A DNA stretch of 64,000 nucleotides. Origin: Luzula sylvatica. Its lineage: Eukaryota > Streptophyta > Magnoliopsida > Poales > Juncaceae. The DNA lies in assembly GCA_946800325.1 (NCBI GenBank), contig OX326956.1:43795552-43859551 (forward strand), in the 5' to 3' direction. The position numbers were made by a program, and so were the translations under genes. Under the pieces are notes generated by a model that searched no databases, was not told the origin of the DNA, and saw only the letters and a program-made list of their open reading frames with translations. Positions 36,001 to 47,869 of this stretch are shown one piece after another (positions within the stretch are counted from its first letter, which is position 1; every line of letters begins with the position of its first letter).

Positions 36001-36862
36001 GCATACACCAAATTCAGATCGCTCATGCTGAGCTCATCCATGGTTGGATTGAACACGAATTTGCCGTCAATGCGCCCAACACGGATTACCCCGATGGGTC
36101 CGTTCCACGGAATGTCAGACAGCATCAGAGCTGCTGACGTGGCATTTGCAGCCATTACATCTGGATCGTGCTTACCGTCAGAAGACAGAACATTTACGGT
36201 CACTTGGACTTGGTGGTAAAAGCCAGCAGGAAAAAGAGGGCGAATGGGTCGGTCTATCAAACGGCCACACAAAAGTTCGCGCTCTTTGGGAGCTCCTTCT
36301 CTTCGCATGTATGTCGCTGGGATCACCCCTTGTGCAAATTGCTTTTCTTGGTAATCAACCTTAAGAAATTAAGATAATGAATAATTAACTATAGGCATGA
36401 TTTGAGTGAAAATTAAAAAGAAACAAGGAAAAGATAGGTATGAAACGGAGTTGGTACGGTGAGGGGGAGGAAATCGTGAGCTCCTTCTGCACTCTTAGCA
36501 CAAGCGACAGTAGTGAGAACATGGGTATCGTCCATACTGATAACAACAGACCCATTTGCAAATCGTGCAATCTTGCCAGTCTCGAATGAAATGGCACGAG
36601 ACCCAATCTCGAATTCCTCTTTATACAAATCTAAAATTTTAACACCAGGCTTCGTCGAAGGTACAGCCGCGGGCGTAACATAAGAAGAAGCATCGGATTC
36701 GGACTCGGATTGGGATTCCGAAATGTGAGAGGAGAAGCGGGAATGGCTAGAAGACACGGGCCGGGAGAGAGAGGCACGGCAGGAGGAAATGAGTGAGCGA
36801 CTCGCCGAGGAAAGTAGAAGAGGGTATGCTTTCTTCCTCAGCAAGAGCATAGAACTCGCCAT
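33087..36862 (-). CDS. Polyribonucleotide nucleotidyltransferase, mitochondrial
   Basis: A phosphorolytic 3'-5' exoribonuclease that processes and degrades mitochondrial RNA. ATG is at 36860-36862; the stop is at 33087-33089 after [10 protein letters not shown]. The N-terminus ([20 protein letters not shown]..., [10 protein letters not shown]) is Arg/Ser-rich and acid-free for about 40 residues, a mitochondrial presequence. The first RNase PH domain has [19 protein letters not shown] [20 protein letters not shown] and [12 protein letters not shown]. The second has [40 protein letters not shown] and [20 protein letters not shown]. Then come KH ([16 protein letters not shown]), S1 ([18 protein letters not shown]) and, after a low-complexity linker, a second S1-like segment ([19 protein letters not shown]). 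The extra C-terminal S1-like part and the leader favour the mitochondrial over the plastid isoform. All parts seem intact. Confidence 0.95.
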
Positions 36863-36984
36863 GGCTTGAGAGAGGGGCTGATCAGAGATTCAGAGCTACT
36901 CAGCTTCAGCTGAAGGAGAGAGAGGGGGGTTTAGTTTAGGGTTTAAGCGCACAGGCTCTAACCGGTTCGGTTCGGTTTAGTTCG

Positions 36985-37019
36985 GTCGCGGGCCGGCCTA
37001 TTAAACATCTGGGCTACAT
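36985..37019. promoter_or_regulatory. Site II-like module upstream of PNPase
   Basis: GTCGCGGGCCGGCCTATT followed by a spacer and TGGGCTACAT. TGGGCT/GGGCC words are site II elements common in promoters of plant mitochondrial and cell-growth genes. It lies about 125-160 bases upstream of the PNPase ATG. Nearly the same 35 bases recur upstream of the DPH7-like gene. Confidence 0.5.
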
Positions 37020-37168
37020 TATTTCATGTTTATGTAATGAATGATATTGTGTTCGTGTCAATTTGAAATTTGGGGGTCTGATGAACTACTGGAGCCCTTC
37101 ATTGTTTTCTCTAATTTGTTGTGCGAATTTTGAAACCAATTGAATCATGGAGACATGATGGTTATCAA

Positions 37169-37608
37169 CTATGTTGTACGGATACGAATACGAATATTAT
37201 ATTCGACACAATACGAATACGGTAATCTGATAATTTTCAAAAAAACATAAAATACGATACGTTATTATATATAATATTTTATTAATTATAATTTATATAT
37301 TATATATTTGACATAAAATATATTAAATGTTTGTTTTACAAAAAATAACTTCTTATTAAGTAAACGTTTATCATATTTAGTTATTTACGTATATGATTAT
37401 TCATATATTTCGATCTCAACTTTTTATATTTTATTTTTCAAGTACATTTATTTATATGTTAGAAGTATCCGAAAATATCCGTTATTATTTTGAAATAAAA
37501 TATTTGGATACACCACGTGGAGTATCTGATACGTATCCTACGAGTATCCGACGAATATCGGTATCCGATACGATACAGCTTGATTTTTGAAGTATCCGCG
37601 CAACATAG
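37169..37608. mobile_element. GTATCCG-family inverted-repeat element, 440 bp
   Basis: Terminal repeats CTATGTTGTACGGATAC and GTATCCGCGCAACATAG (15 of 17 complementary). Flanks GTTATCAA (37161-37168) and GTTATGAG (37609-37616) share six of eight bases, a decayed 8-bp duplication. GATACGAATACG words lie inside each end and AT-rich DNA in the middle. There is no coding capacity. An inverted relative starts at about 63849. Confidence 0.7.
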
Positions 37609-37616
37609 GTTATGAG

Positions 37617-38280
37617 CAAACTTGAATTTTGAAAATATGTAATAATGTAATGTCAAAAATTATTTATATTATTTTTTGTTTTGAAGCATGTATTTTGTTA
37701 TATATAAATATAATGACTAACTACCATTAATGTAATATATAGTAATTATATGCATTAGAAAAAATATACAATTGTAATATATACTGTAATTATTTTATGA
37801 GATCGACTATTCATTAATAGCTATGACATTGGCATCGACGCCGGATCAGCGAGGACGATCGTGTCGGCTTTTTCTTAAAGATATAATGGTTGAAAAAAAT
37901 GATACTTAAAAATGTAAATTAGTATTTAGGAAATTTATATGTCATTTAATACACGCATATGATATCGAGAATTTAAGATAGATATAATAATATTTGAAAA
38001 ATATATTGTTACTAAAAATATACTAATGTAATTTAATAAACACATATGGTATCAAGAATTAAAAATAAATATAATAATATTGAAAAATATACTAATGTAT
38101 TGAAAAATATATACTGCTTCAAAAAGTATCCAATACATTTAAAATTATGTATTGAAAAATATATACTGCTTCAAAAAGTATCCAATACATTTAAAATTAT
38201 GTATTGAACAATATAAATATACTTTCTCACTTTAAATAAAAAATATATGCCTCAAAACAAAAGCAAAGAATTCCATCTCA
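37617..38280. other. Intergenic, AT-rich
   Basis: No gene seen. A direct duplication of about 54 bp beginning GAAAAATATATACTGCTTC is at about 38101 and 38155. Confidence 0.6.
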
Positions 38281-38488
38281 TCAACCGAAATTGCGTTCCC
38301 AAACATGCGCGAAGTATGTTGCTATCACTGCTTGTTCGAAGTAGATCATAGCTCTGTCGATATCATTGTGCTGTGAACATAAGAACATGGCATATTCACA
38401 CAGTAGTTTGCCATTGGGCGGTTCAATCGCGAGAGCGCGAGAATATAGTTCTGCTGCCATGTGTTTGTCTTCCTTGTTAAATCCTTGA
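38281..38488 (-). pseudogene. Terminal exon of a TPR-like protein
   Basis: An isolated 3' exon. An acceptor GGTTCTCAG lies just above 38488. The exon encodes HMAAELYSRALAIEPPNGKL, CEYAMFLCSQHNDIDRAMIY and FEQAVIATYFAHVWERNFG, then TGA at 38281-38283. The Ala/Tyr/Leu spacing is that of paired TPR helices, and the arrangement resembles the C-terminal repeats of plant TPR-like superfamily proteins with A-E-Y-F-A-A spacing. No upstream exon or start codon was found up to 39.4 kb, so it is a gene fragment or the tail of a gene with a long intron. The frame itself is open and the codons look coding. Confidence 0.6.
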
Positions 38489-39560
38489 CCTGAGAACCGA
38501 TTAAATTTCTAGTTAATGTTTGACATCGATGTTGGTAGAATCAAGAATTTAGTATTTATCGTTAATCGACCGAACTATATTATTGAACCGGCTCTCTAAA
38601 TTGGTCTTGGAATAATAGTTAATTCAAACATACTAGTTATGCAATTTGTGTATCAGACCATTTCACAGCGGATGAAAAAAATAAAATAAATGAAAATAAC
38701 TTACTTATTTGAGGGATTGGTTGAAACAAGGGATGTTCCTTTTTAGAGGGTAATCACTTCTCGGTACACGATATTATATTTTATAAGTTTTTTCTCGATG
38801 TGAATTCTTCCATTTGACTTAAAACAAAAAAAACATTGTGTTTCTAAATGAAAATATAAATAATAACTTGAGTAATAATTGGATATCAATTCAAAATACC
38901 GAAATTAGTTTTATAAGATATATATACTTAATAAAAAATTTCTAGGTAAATATATATAAATTTGCATATATTTTTCTGGACAGATTGATTCCTAATTTGT
39001 GTACGTTCATTGTCTGGTACAAAACACAATTTGTGTGCTTATTATGTAAATCATAAATGTAGTATGAGCTTCAGGAATATACATGATGAAACTCTCTAAC
39101 CCGCTCAATCCGTCTAAATTAATCCGATCCAAATTGTTTTTTTCAAATTTGAAAGTTGTTGGATGGGGCTCGAATTTAGATTTTAAATAATCCGAAAATA
39201 TAGATTTGACTACGAGTTTACTGTTAGAATTTTATATTAATCCGGCCAGACTCACGCAATTTCAAATTTCCAATTATTTATTTCTATTACTGTTACAAAG
39301 TACATGCTATGGTATCTTTCTTAATTTCGTTTTAATTATAATAATACGTAAAAAAGAAATTAGTCTAAGGTGGGCTCCAACTAGCAGTCGCGGGCCGGCC
39401 TATTGTAATACTGGGCTACATACTAATTTTATTTGCTTATTTTTGTATTCTGTTGGGTCGTTCTCATTCTCCAAATATTCTCCTCCTTCCGCCTTGCGGT
39501 GCTGGCCGCCTAGCTAGCTCTCAGTTCGTCAGGGCCTGCTCAGCCTCCGCCTCTCCTCGC
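38489..39560. other. Intergenic before DPH7-like gene
   Basis: AT-rich and without a recognised gene up to about 39380. From there the 5' region of the DPH7-like gene starts, with a leader exon ending CTCGCAAG/GTATGACT at 39563. Confidence 0.55.
39387..39422. promoter_or_regulatory. Site II-like module upstream of DPH7-like gene
   Basis: GTCGCGGGCCGGCCTATT, a short spacer, then CTGGGCTACATA. It is nearly identical to 36985-37019 in the PNPase 5' flank. It is about 140-180 bases before the leader exon donor. A shared promoter module is inferred, not shown. Confidence 0.5.
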
Positions 39561-39694
39561 AAGGTATGACTCTCTCTCTCTCTCTCTCTCAATTTATCAT
39601 GTGGTCTTACATGAATCTCATTTGTTTCTCATATGGGATGCATCTATATGACAAATTCATATTGATATCGAATCTAATTGTAGTTTAGGTTAGG

Positions 39695-40836
39695 ATGGAG
39701 ATTGGGTCGTGTTATCTAGAAGGAAATGCGGATGCAGTTGAGTTCTGCCCTCACGATTCATTCCACCATGTTTTGGCTGCGGCGACTTATACTTTACAAG
39801 AAGAAGGAAATGGAATTTCGCAGTCACACAGAACTGGAAGCATTTCTCTTTTCTCTGTTTCCGATGCTGGTGTTACTGACAAGAATCTTCAATTGCTGCA
39901 CCGTGAGAGTACTCCAGGTATTTTCGATATGAAATGGAGTCCCTTTCAAGGAAATGTTAATGATTCTCCTTTGCTTGCTTTGGCCGATGCCGAGGGAAAC
40001 TTAACTGTTAGCAAATTGGAATCCGAGACTTCTAACCCTAATGAAGGTATAATCTGAGACTTCATATTGTTTGTATTACAAAAATATATTAATACCAAAC
40101 CCAATATTAAGTCTTCTTTTATGGATTATCAGTAAATTTGAAGGAAGTGTGCAGTGAAAAGATCAGTGATTCGATGTGCCTATATGTGGACTGGAGAAGA
40201 TCTCTCGATAGTCTCTCAGTATCCCATTCAGACGGCTCAATATCTCTAATCTCTTTCGGCGAGTCCGAATTAGTTGTCTCGCAATCATGGCAAGCCCATC
40301 AATTCGAAGCATGGACCACATCCTTTGACCTATTTAACCCTCATTTATTATACACCGGAGCAGACGATTGCAAATTCACTTGTTGGGACACGCGTCAGAA
40401 CCCGTCAGTCCCTATTTTCAACAACTCGAAATCCCACACGATGGGTGTGTGTTGTATCACTCAAACCCCGTTCAAATCCAACGTATTATTCACCGGTAGT
40501 TACGACGAGTCGCTTAGAGTTTGGGACATTAGAGTGCCCTCGAGACCAATTAATGAGAAATCGATTCGTTTGGGAGGAGGCGTTTGGAGAATAAAACCTC
40601 ATCCGTTTATTTCGGGTATCGTTTTAGCGGCTTGCATGCATAATGGATTTGCGATTTTGAGAATTGGAGATGGAGAAGAGGCAAGCGTGTTGGAAAGATA
40701 TGAAAAGCACGAGTCTTTAGCTTACGGTGCTGATTGGAAAAAAGGAGATGATGATTCTGTAGTTGCTACTTGTTCGTTTTATGATAAGCTTCTTAGAGTT
40801 TGGCAACCCGAGTCGCTCCAAAACAAAACAAAATGA
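39695..40836 (+). CDS. DPH7-like WD40 diphthine methyltransferase
   Basis: WD40 protein matching DPH7, the enzyme that demethylates methylated diphthine during diphthamide synthesis on eEF2 in the cytosol. Exon 1 is 39695-40046 and exon 2 is 40133-40836, joined through GAAG/GTATAAT and TTATCAG. The product is 351 residues. Exon 1 has AVEFCPHDSFHHVLAAATY; exon 2 has TGADDCKFTCWDTR, TGSYDESLRVWDIR, the family signature GGGVWRIKPHPF...LAACMHNGF, SLAYGADW and FYDKLLRVWQP. These follow DPH7 order exactly. A 5'UTR intron likely spans 39564 to about 39693. It has fewer residues than the human enzyme (about 450), as in other plants. No defect seen. The neighbouring genes are unrelated. Confidence 0.93.
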
Positions 40837-42231
40837 AACTACAATCTCGATAGATTAGCTTTGATTTCGGTACTTGTATGTGTAAAACATTTGCTTTGTT
40901 TAGTTGAATTATTGTGTAATTATTGGTTTGCTCTGAAATTGATGATGCTATCAAATGGAAAAATAGGATAATTGATGAAATGTGAAAAAGGAATTGTTAT
41001 GCTGTTAAACTAGTGTTTGTGCATTTCTGAGAGGGAGCCCATCTGGGAAATAAAGGTCTTAAAAGAAGAAAATTTAATGTATTATTATTGATTATTATTG
41101 ATCCCTTTTATCCCCACCTTCCACAATTGATGGTACAAATTGAAATTTCTAATTTGCTTTAGGGTTTAGGGTTTTAGTGGGAGCAGTGCCTCCACCACCC
41201 TCATTTATATATATTCATTCATGTTCATATGCTTATGATTAGTAAAAATAACCTTGTGGATAAGAATGAGCTGGTCGGCATTGAACAAACGAAACTGTTT
41301 GTGTCAATCACAAACCAAACTAGGCTCCCTTTTTTAATTGCGTTTCTAGCCTAATTATTGTATGGATCGATCATAATGTTTCATCAAAATTCTCGAAAAT
41401 AACGAGGAAATTTCAATCTTATATGTCGTTTAATGCGTACCAATCAGTAGTATCTCGAGTCGTAACCCGCTACACGAACACGAAGCAGTTCGAAGTTATC
41501 GTGCGTTCGATATTTTAGGTCAAAAGTCTGCAATAAAGGATCATTCCACTTCCACTGGCAAAGCAAAGCATATAGCATAATTAGTTTAACAAAGTTAATG
41601 TGCTTTCTCCACTCGAGCACAGAGCCACCCACACCTAAACTACCTATTTAAAGACATGGTAATGGTTTCCTTGTTCTTCACCATCTCTCTATCTCTCTCT
41701 CTCTCTATTTTATAGAATTGGGGAGAGAGAATGAGTGATGAAGATGAATGGCAAGAGGCATTACACAAGTCTTGAGAATGCTAAGAGGAGCTCTAATTTG
41801 TTATCTCCTCGGTACAATTTCAGTTTGTTCATGTGAGTGAGGAGTCGAGCTCGACATGGCAAACCGGCAAGTCAATATACGGCAATTTGTGAGCTCCTAT
41901 GCGGGTTTCACTAACCTTTTCTATTATCCCCTCTTCTCTCTATTTCTTCTTTTTACTTTCTTTTTGTAAGCTATGCTAATAAATCTTAAATCCTAGGGAA
42001 GAAAGGACACATATATAAAGAGATTTAAGTTTACCTCTCTTTTGTTCTTTTCTCTGCAATTATGTTAAAAAATTTATATTTCGTCGCGAAAAATATTACA
42101 AAGAAAACAAATACACTACCTTATTTCCTCTGAATTTTAAAAAATAATCTACATGATAGTGTTACCCCATAAGCTAACAAAAATTACAACACAACAACAA
42201 ATATTAACATACAACATGAATAATCTCCCAA
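40837..42231. other. Spacer with TBL 3'-flank unit A
   Basis: 40837-41640 holds the DPH7-like 3' flank and no other gene. About 41700-42231 is a unit found again after each TBL gene (53757-54238 and 60940-61459), with GAGCTCxxATGCGxGTTTCAC and TATTATCCCCTCTTCTCTC. Broken open frames only. Confidence 0.6.
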
Positions 42232-44200
42232 CTAATATCCCCACGGTCCCTTGCCAGCCTTAAGTAGCGACGCGTAGAGCAATTCATTCCACAAATCCGG
42301 TACACCAGGCAAACACCAATGGCTACAATCTTGAGACTTCTCGGCCGCGATTTGTTCCTCTATAGAATTGTATTTCTTTCTATAAATGGAAGGGTGTGCG
42401 TCTTTTCTGTAGTCTGTGAGTCGGCTTATATTGAGATATATAACTGGGGTTTTCATTTCTCTCAAAACATTCTGTAAGGCTCTCATTTTCGAAGGGTAAT
42501 GAGATAGATATGTTTCGTTGAATATCGGTTCAGTTTCTTTGTGGCACTGCCCTCCCGAGTTCCATTGTCCTCCCCTACAACCAAATTCAGTAAATCAAAT
42601 CGAACAATGAAAATTATTTTAAAAAAAGAAGTGAAAAGGAGGATATATAATATATATACTTGAAATGGGTGAGAGAATAGCCTCTAAATACAACTTGAGT
42701 TTTCGAGGGGTTAATGTTGTTAATCCACCCATTTCGCCCAAGTTGTAAGTGCCTTTCGGTACGCTTTTAAGACATTTAGAGATGGATACATGTAATTCCC
42801 CTCTTGAAAATAGTTTATCCTGTCATCGAATTCAAAAGTACAAATATTTAAATACTGTAACAAACGAAAAAGAAATTGCACGTACGTACCCTGTGGAGAT
42901 CTTCTTATGAGTCCACCAATGTCCCGTGTTGAATATTATTATATCGGCTTTGTGGTACGCTTTGGTCGTCTCATCCAACATATAGAGTCTAAGTTTTCTA
43001 TCATCCATGTTGCTACTATTTTGATAAGACTCCTTCACAAGAAATGGGGATCTCGCATAATCTACATGGCACTCGTAATCCTGCATTCTTGAAATTTCAT
43101 AATAAAAGCAATGTTTTTACTAAGTAAAAATGTATGATAGATACCTCGAATCTGAAAGAGCAATAACTGTTTGTTTTAAAACGTGTTTTTCCTGATATCT
43201 CAAAAACTTTACTCTTGTCGCTAATGCTATGACGCAAAGTACAAACCAATGACTCCCACATATTTCGGCTTAGCGAGTCGCCCACAAAAAGTAACCTTTT
43301 GCCTCTCAACCTCTCGAGAAAATCTGTTGCATTTAACCTATTCAATCCAGATAAATTAATTTTTTTATGAAAATAAAATAATAAATTTATAAATATTGGT
43401 GTAAATTGAATAACTAACCTTGGAATGTTGCGTTGATTTGGTTGCCACCTCCAATTCAAGAAATCGAGATCATGCGTCCCGTTTTTGTAACAATTGAAAT
43501 CATCGTCTATATAAGGGCAAGAGCCAGGTGGATAGAGAGGATAACTCTCATCTCTCACCCATTTTCCATCAAATATATCATATTTTTCTTGGGATAAACC
43601 AGCCTGATTAGTGTCAGTGAAACTATGGCTAAAATTCTTATTTTTATCCTTAAGCCGAGAACTATTTCTATCATCGTAAACGTTGCTATAGTTCTTCCCT
43701 TTATCCACATTTGTTTCATTTTTAAAGGAAGTCTCCGACTCCGTGTCCGGCACATTTTCTATTGTAGAAATCGCGGCCTTGTCGGTTACATTTTCTAGAG
43801 AATCGGTACCGATTACATTAGCATTGCCCGAACTGTTGCCACCAATGGTTTTATCCAATGCAGGTTTTTCTCGGGTCAGAGTTGTATTTGAAACAGCATT
43901 TACCGAATTATTGAAATTAAAGTTTTGTGTATGATTATTCCCAAATTTTTGCTCAATTACACTATAATTCGAACTAATTGGCGAAGAATCAGTTTCATTT
44001 CGACCATCAATCCTTTCAAGAAAGGTGTTATTTGAGGTATTTGCAGAGAGGGTATTAGTCAATTTGGGGGTGGTGATGGGTTGATTGTCAACAGAAACAA
44101 GAAGGCAAATGAGTAAGAGAGATGCCAAAATTACACATACGGTGAAGCCAGACGCGAGACTTCGCTCCCCGAAAACAAACATCTTCTTGCTACACTCCAT
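42232..44200 (-). pseudogene. TBL/DUF231 O-acetyltransferase copy A, frameshifted
   Basis: Trichome birefringence-like family: Golgi type II membrane enzymes that O-acetylate wall polysaccharides. Exons: 43419-44200, 43145-43337, 42890-43080, 42660-42819, 42232-42574, all with GT..AG borders. It has an N-terminal membrane helix ([20 protein letters not shown]), a long Asn/Ser/Thr-rich stem, then [16 protein letters not shown] sequence, the GDS motif ([18 protein letters not shown]), and the C-terminal DxxH motif [12 protein letters not shown]. Exon 4 is 160 bases against 159 in both paralogues. An extra base in the segment at 42718-42724 turns the codons after KWVD into a TAA at 42720-42722, in frame. 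Without it the product would be 555 residues. Either the gene is recently broken or the base is an error. The other exons look well kept, so the break is recent. Confidence 0.88.
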
Positions 44201-44322
44201 TTCGAAGCAAAACAAGCATTCTTCTTTTAGTATACATAAAACAAACAACTTGTACAAAATACATTATAAAATGCAAAAATTACAAATAATTAATCCATAA
44301 AACACCACAAAATTTCATATCA

Positions 44323-44533
44323 TTGAGTATTTTCGGATATTTTCGGGTATTTTTCGGGTATTTTCGGGTTCGGGTATACCCGCGGGTAAAAATTTACTCC
44401 CGTACCCGAACCCGGAGCGGGTATTTTTTTCGGGTAATACCCGACCCGCGGATATTTTTTTTCGGGTATTACCCGCCCCATTCGGGTCAGGTACCCGCGG
44501 GTTCGGGTTTTACCCGGCTCATTGACATCCCTA
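44323..44533. mobile_element. Truncated hAT-like element, TTCGGGTA repeats
   Basis: The right end TTGACATCCCTA is the inverted form of TAGGGATGTCAA, the terminal repeat of the element at 8781. The interior is TTCGGGTA/TACCCGCGGGT words. The left end has no terminal repeat, and no duplication can be assigned. The right end coincides with the start of the duplicated spacer block. Confidence 0.65.
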
Positions 44534-45200
44534 TGTATGATGTCTTGTGTCTCTCTCTACTCTCCAATCTATATCCTAGATATATTCTGATGTATGTAAA
44601 ATTACCTCTTATGTATGTTATGTGTCTATTTATATTTATATAGGTGGTTGGTAGCATGATGGCCTATAATGAATAAGGGTGCGTTTTTAGTATTAATAGT
44701 ATTTTTTTTTGAGAAAAATAGAGTAGGCTCAAAGTCCTACATCTATTGTTGGATTTCATTAATTTAGAAATCGATTACAGAAACTATATTGGAGAAAATC
44801 TCCATTGACAGCCATCCATTAATCTTAAAACACAGCTTGACAGCCATTCACTAACTTAAGACACAACTCTAATATAATATTCAATAAGAAAGCATAAGGA
44901 AAAAAAACTAAGAAAAGAAACTCCACATCTCCCTTCATAATCAGAACTTAGAATCCATCAATTCCAGTTCCGGTTTTGAAATCCTCCCGACAAGAGATGT
45001 AATAATATCTATCTTCTTGTTCTTAGCCTTGACTAAGTTCTTCACGATTCCTCTTTCAGCGTTCTTCAATCCAACTCCCCTTCTCCTTTTAGATCTCGCT
45101 AAGCTCAATAGAATCCATGCCCCCTTAAGAAAACTTCTACTTCGTCACTATCTTCCATCCACTCCCAAAGCAACCATCATCTCCATAATAACTCGAAACC

Positions 45201-47800
45201 CTAATCATCCTCATTCCCCCCCGCAATCACTACTCTTCCGAATTGCAAAATTCTTTCAGGATTTAGAGCTTTGAAGAAGAGATCCCTGTCAGCCACTATT
45301 AAATCAATCAATTGACATGGTCTCAATTTAACCTCCTGAAAAATTCTTCGACATCGCTCACACCAAATGTGATATATGAAAATCACAATTAACTCACAAT
45401 ATTCTCTTTTAGAAGATGAAGCCTTCAATAACTCAATGGGATCCACATTTGAATCAGTAACAATTCCAGTTATACATTGTACTCTTCTCCTCTTTTGTAT
45501 ATTCACAATCAATAATTAAATGATTAATCGTTTCTTCTTTACAGCAGCAGAGAGAGCAACGATTAGGAATTTCCCACCCCTTCTTCTTTAAATTATCAAT
45601 AGTAAGTATTCTATTTTTCTCCAACAACCAAATAAATAATTTTATTTTTAATGGTACCTTAAATTTCCAAATTTTCTGTAGTGAGAAATTCTCAGAAACC
45701 CCACTAATCCAAGTTTCATATGCATTTTTACAGGAGAATACCTTATTTATGGACCATTTCCAGTTGATTTCATCTTCAATTTGAGGTAGCAATTGGATAG
45801 ATACTAAAGCATCTTGAAGCCAGTGGAATTGTCCTTGAGCAATTGGGGATAGAGGTTGAAAGAGATTCAAAGCCGATTGTAAGTCCACTAATTCCAACTC
45901 TCTTAAAATTCCAAATAATGTAGATTGATAATTTCCAGAAAAGGAAAATAATTCCTTACATTGAGATTTAATTATTCTATATCCCCAATTATCATTCCAA
46001 AAATCAATTAAATTCCCTGAACCAACTTGAAAAATTGTACCTGATTTGAAAAAATCCATATTTTTTAGCACATCTTTCCAAAAATAAGATATATTGTTTA
46101 AAAATTGATTCCCCACTTCTCCTATTGTCATTTCAACCAATTCATTCCACGGCAATTTCTTCCCAACTTTATAGAATTTCCATAACCATTTCAACAATAA
46201 AACTTTATTAAAAATCTCCAAGTTTAAAACTCCTAATCCACCATATTTCTTTGGCCTAGACACAATTCTCCAATTCACCAAGTGATATCCATGATCTCTA
46301 AAACCTTTCCATAAAAATCTTTTTCTAATATCATCAATTTCCTTTAATGCCCATTTAGGAAATTTAAAGACATTAAAATAATAGATTGGTAATGAGGTTA
46401 AAACTGAATTAATTAGGGTTAATCACCCACCTATATTCAATTTACTCCCTTTCCAGCTTTGCAATTTTCTTGAGATTCTTTCCACAAATTCTCTGAATTG
46501 CATTTTATTTGGTCTTTTATAATGTAGAGGTAAACCCAAATAGTTAATAGGAAAGGTTGATTTAGGACAATTAAGTTCCTGTGATAATAAATCCATTTCA
46601 CTATTTTCCACATTTATTCCTACCATCTCTGATTTTGAATAATTTATTTTTAACCCAGTCTCATCTCCAAAAACATCTAAAATATGTTTTAACCTCCTCA
46701 CATTTATTAAGTTAGGCTCCATAAAGAATATACTATCATCAAGATAGAATAAAGATTGTTTAATATTTTCCATAGGTTTCCTTATATACCCTTCATCACT
46801 TAATCTCTCTATTAACTTAGATAATACATCCATAATTAAAATAAAAAGATAAGTGGATAATGGATCCCCTTATCTTAAACCTCTTCTCAAATGCACATAT
46901 TTCCCTGATTTTCCATTTAATATTATTCTTGTAGAGCCTTTTAGCACTGAATTTTGAATCCATAATAAAAAAGTTCCCTCCAAAGTCCCTAGCTTTTAAT
47001 AATTTTAATAAAAAATTCCAAGACACACTATCAAAAGCTTTGTGTATATCCAACTTCAAAAGCAATAAAGATTTATTCATTTTATGTGCCTTACAAATCA
47101 CTTCCCTTGCATAGACATAATTGTCTGTAATATTTCTATTTTTCAAAAAACCCAATGGATTATTATCAATCATTCCATCTATTATTCCACTTAATATATT
47201 AGATAATACTTTTGAGAACAATCTCTGCAGGCTTGAAGCCAAGGAAATTGGTCTAAACTCCTTAGGATATATTGATTCCTCTTTTTTTGCAATTAGTGCA
47301 ATATAAGAAGAGTTGAAATGTGATAACCCTAATTTCCCCTCTTTATTAAATAAGTCCAATATATTTTTTCTCAAATATTTCCAAAAAGCTTGAAAAAATT
47401 CGGCATTAAAACCATCAGGTCCTGGGCTCTTATCCAGTTTTCATTGAGAGACCACAAGATCTAACTCCTTCATTTCAAAATCCTTTTCCATAAATTCCAA
47501 ATTTAGAACTTCATTTCTGTAAAAATTTTGCAAATTAATTTCACCCAATTTCACTCTATTGGTCAAGTTATCCACATTACTACCCATCAAATCCTTATAA
47601 AATTTGAACAAAACCTCTGCCTTAGCTTGATGATCCCTCACCTCTACTTCACCTTCTCTTTCCTTAAGCATAGGAATTAATAATTTATTTATTTTATAAG
47701 TGGCATGTTCATGAAAGAACTTAGTATTGCATCTCCTTTTGATATCCACATGAATTTTGATCTTTGCCTCCAATAAATTTCCTCTTGTATAGCCAGCTCA
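45201..47800 (-). pseudogene. LINE ORF2: RT and zf-RVT part, interrupted
   Basis: Read from high to low coordinates: linker RRCNTKFFHEHATYKIN at about 47700, RT core with FNSSYIALIAKKEESIYPKE and PISLASSLQRLFSKVLSN at 47300-47200, then KLDIHKAFDSVSWNFLLKLL at about 47030, catalytic FYLDDSIFFM at about 46750, NYLGLPLHYKRPNK, and the zf-RVT end GWEIPNRCSLCCCKEETINHLI at about 45550. At least four frame changes or stops separate them. The two catalytic Asp residues are kept (YLDD). Confidence 0.9.
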
Positions 47801-47869
47801 TTAAACCTGTCTTTTGCAGTTAACCTAATCCATGTTTCAATACTTGTTAAACCCCTCTTTTCTTTTATC

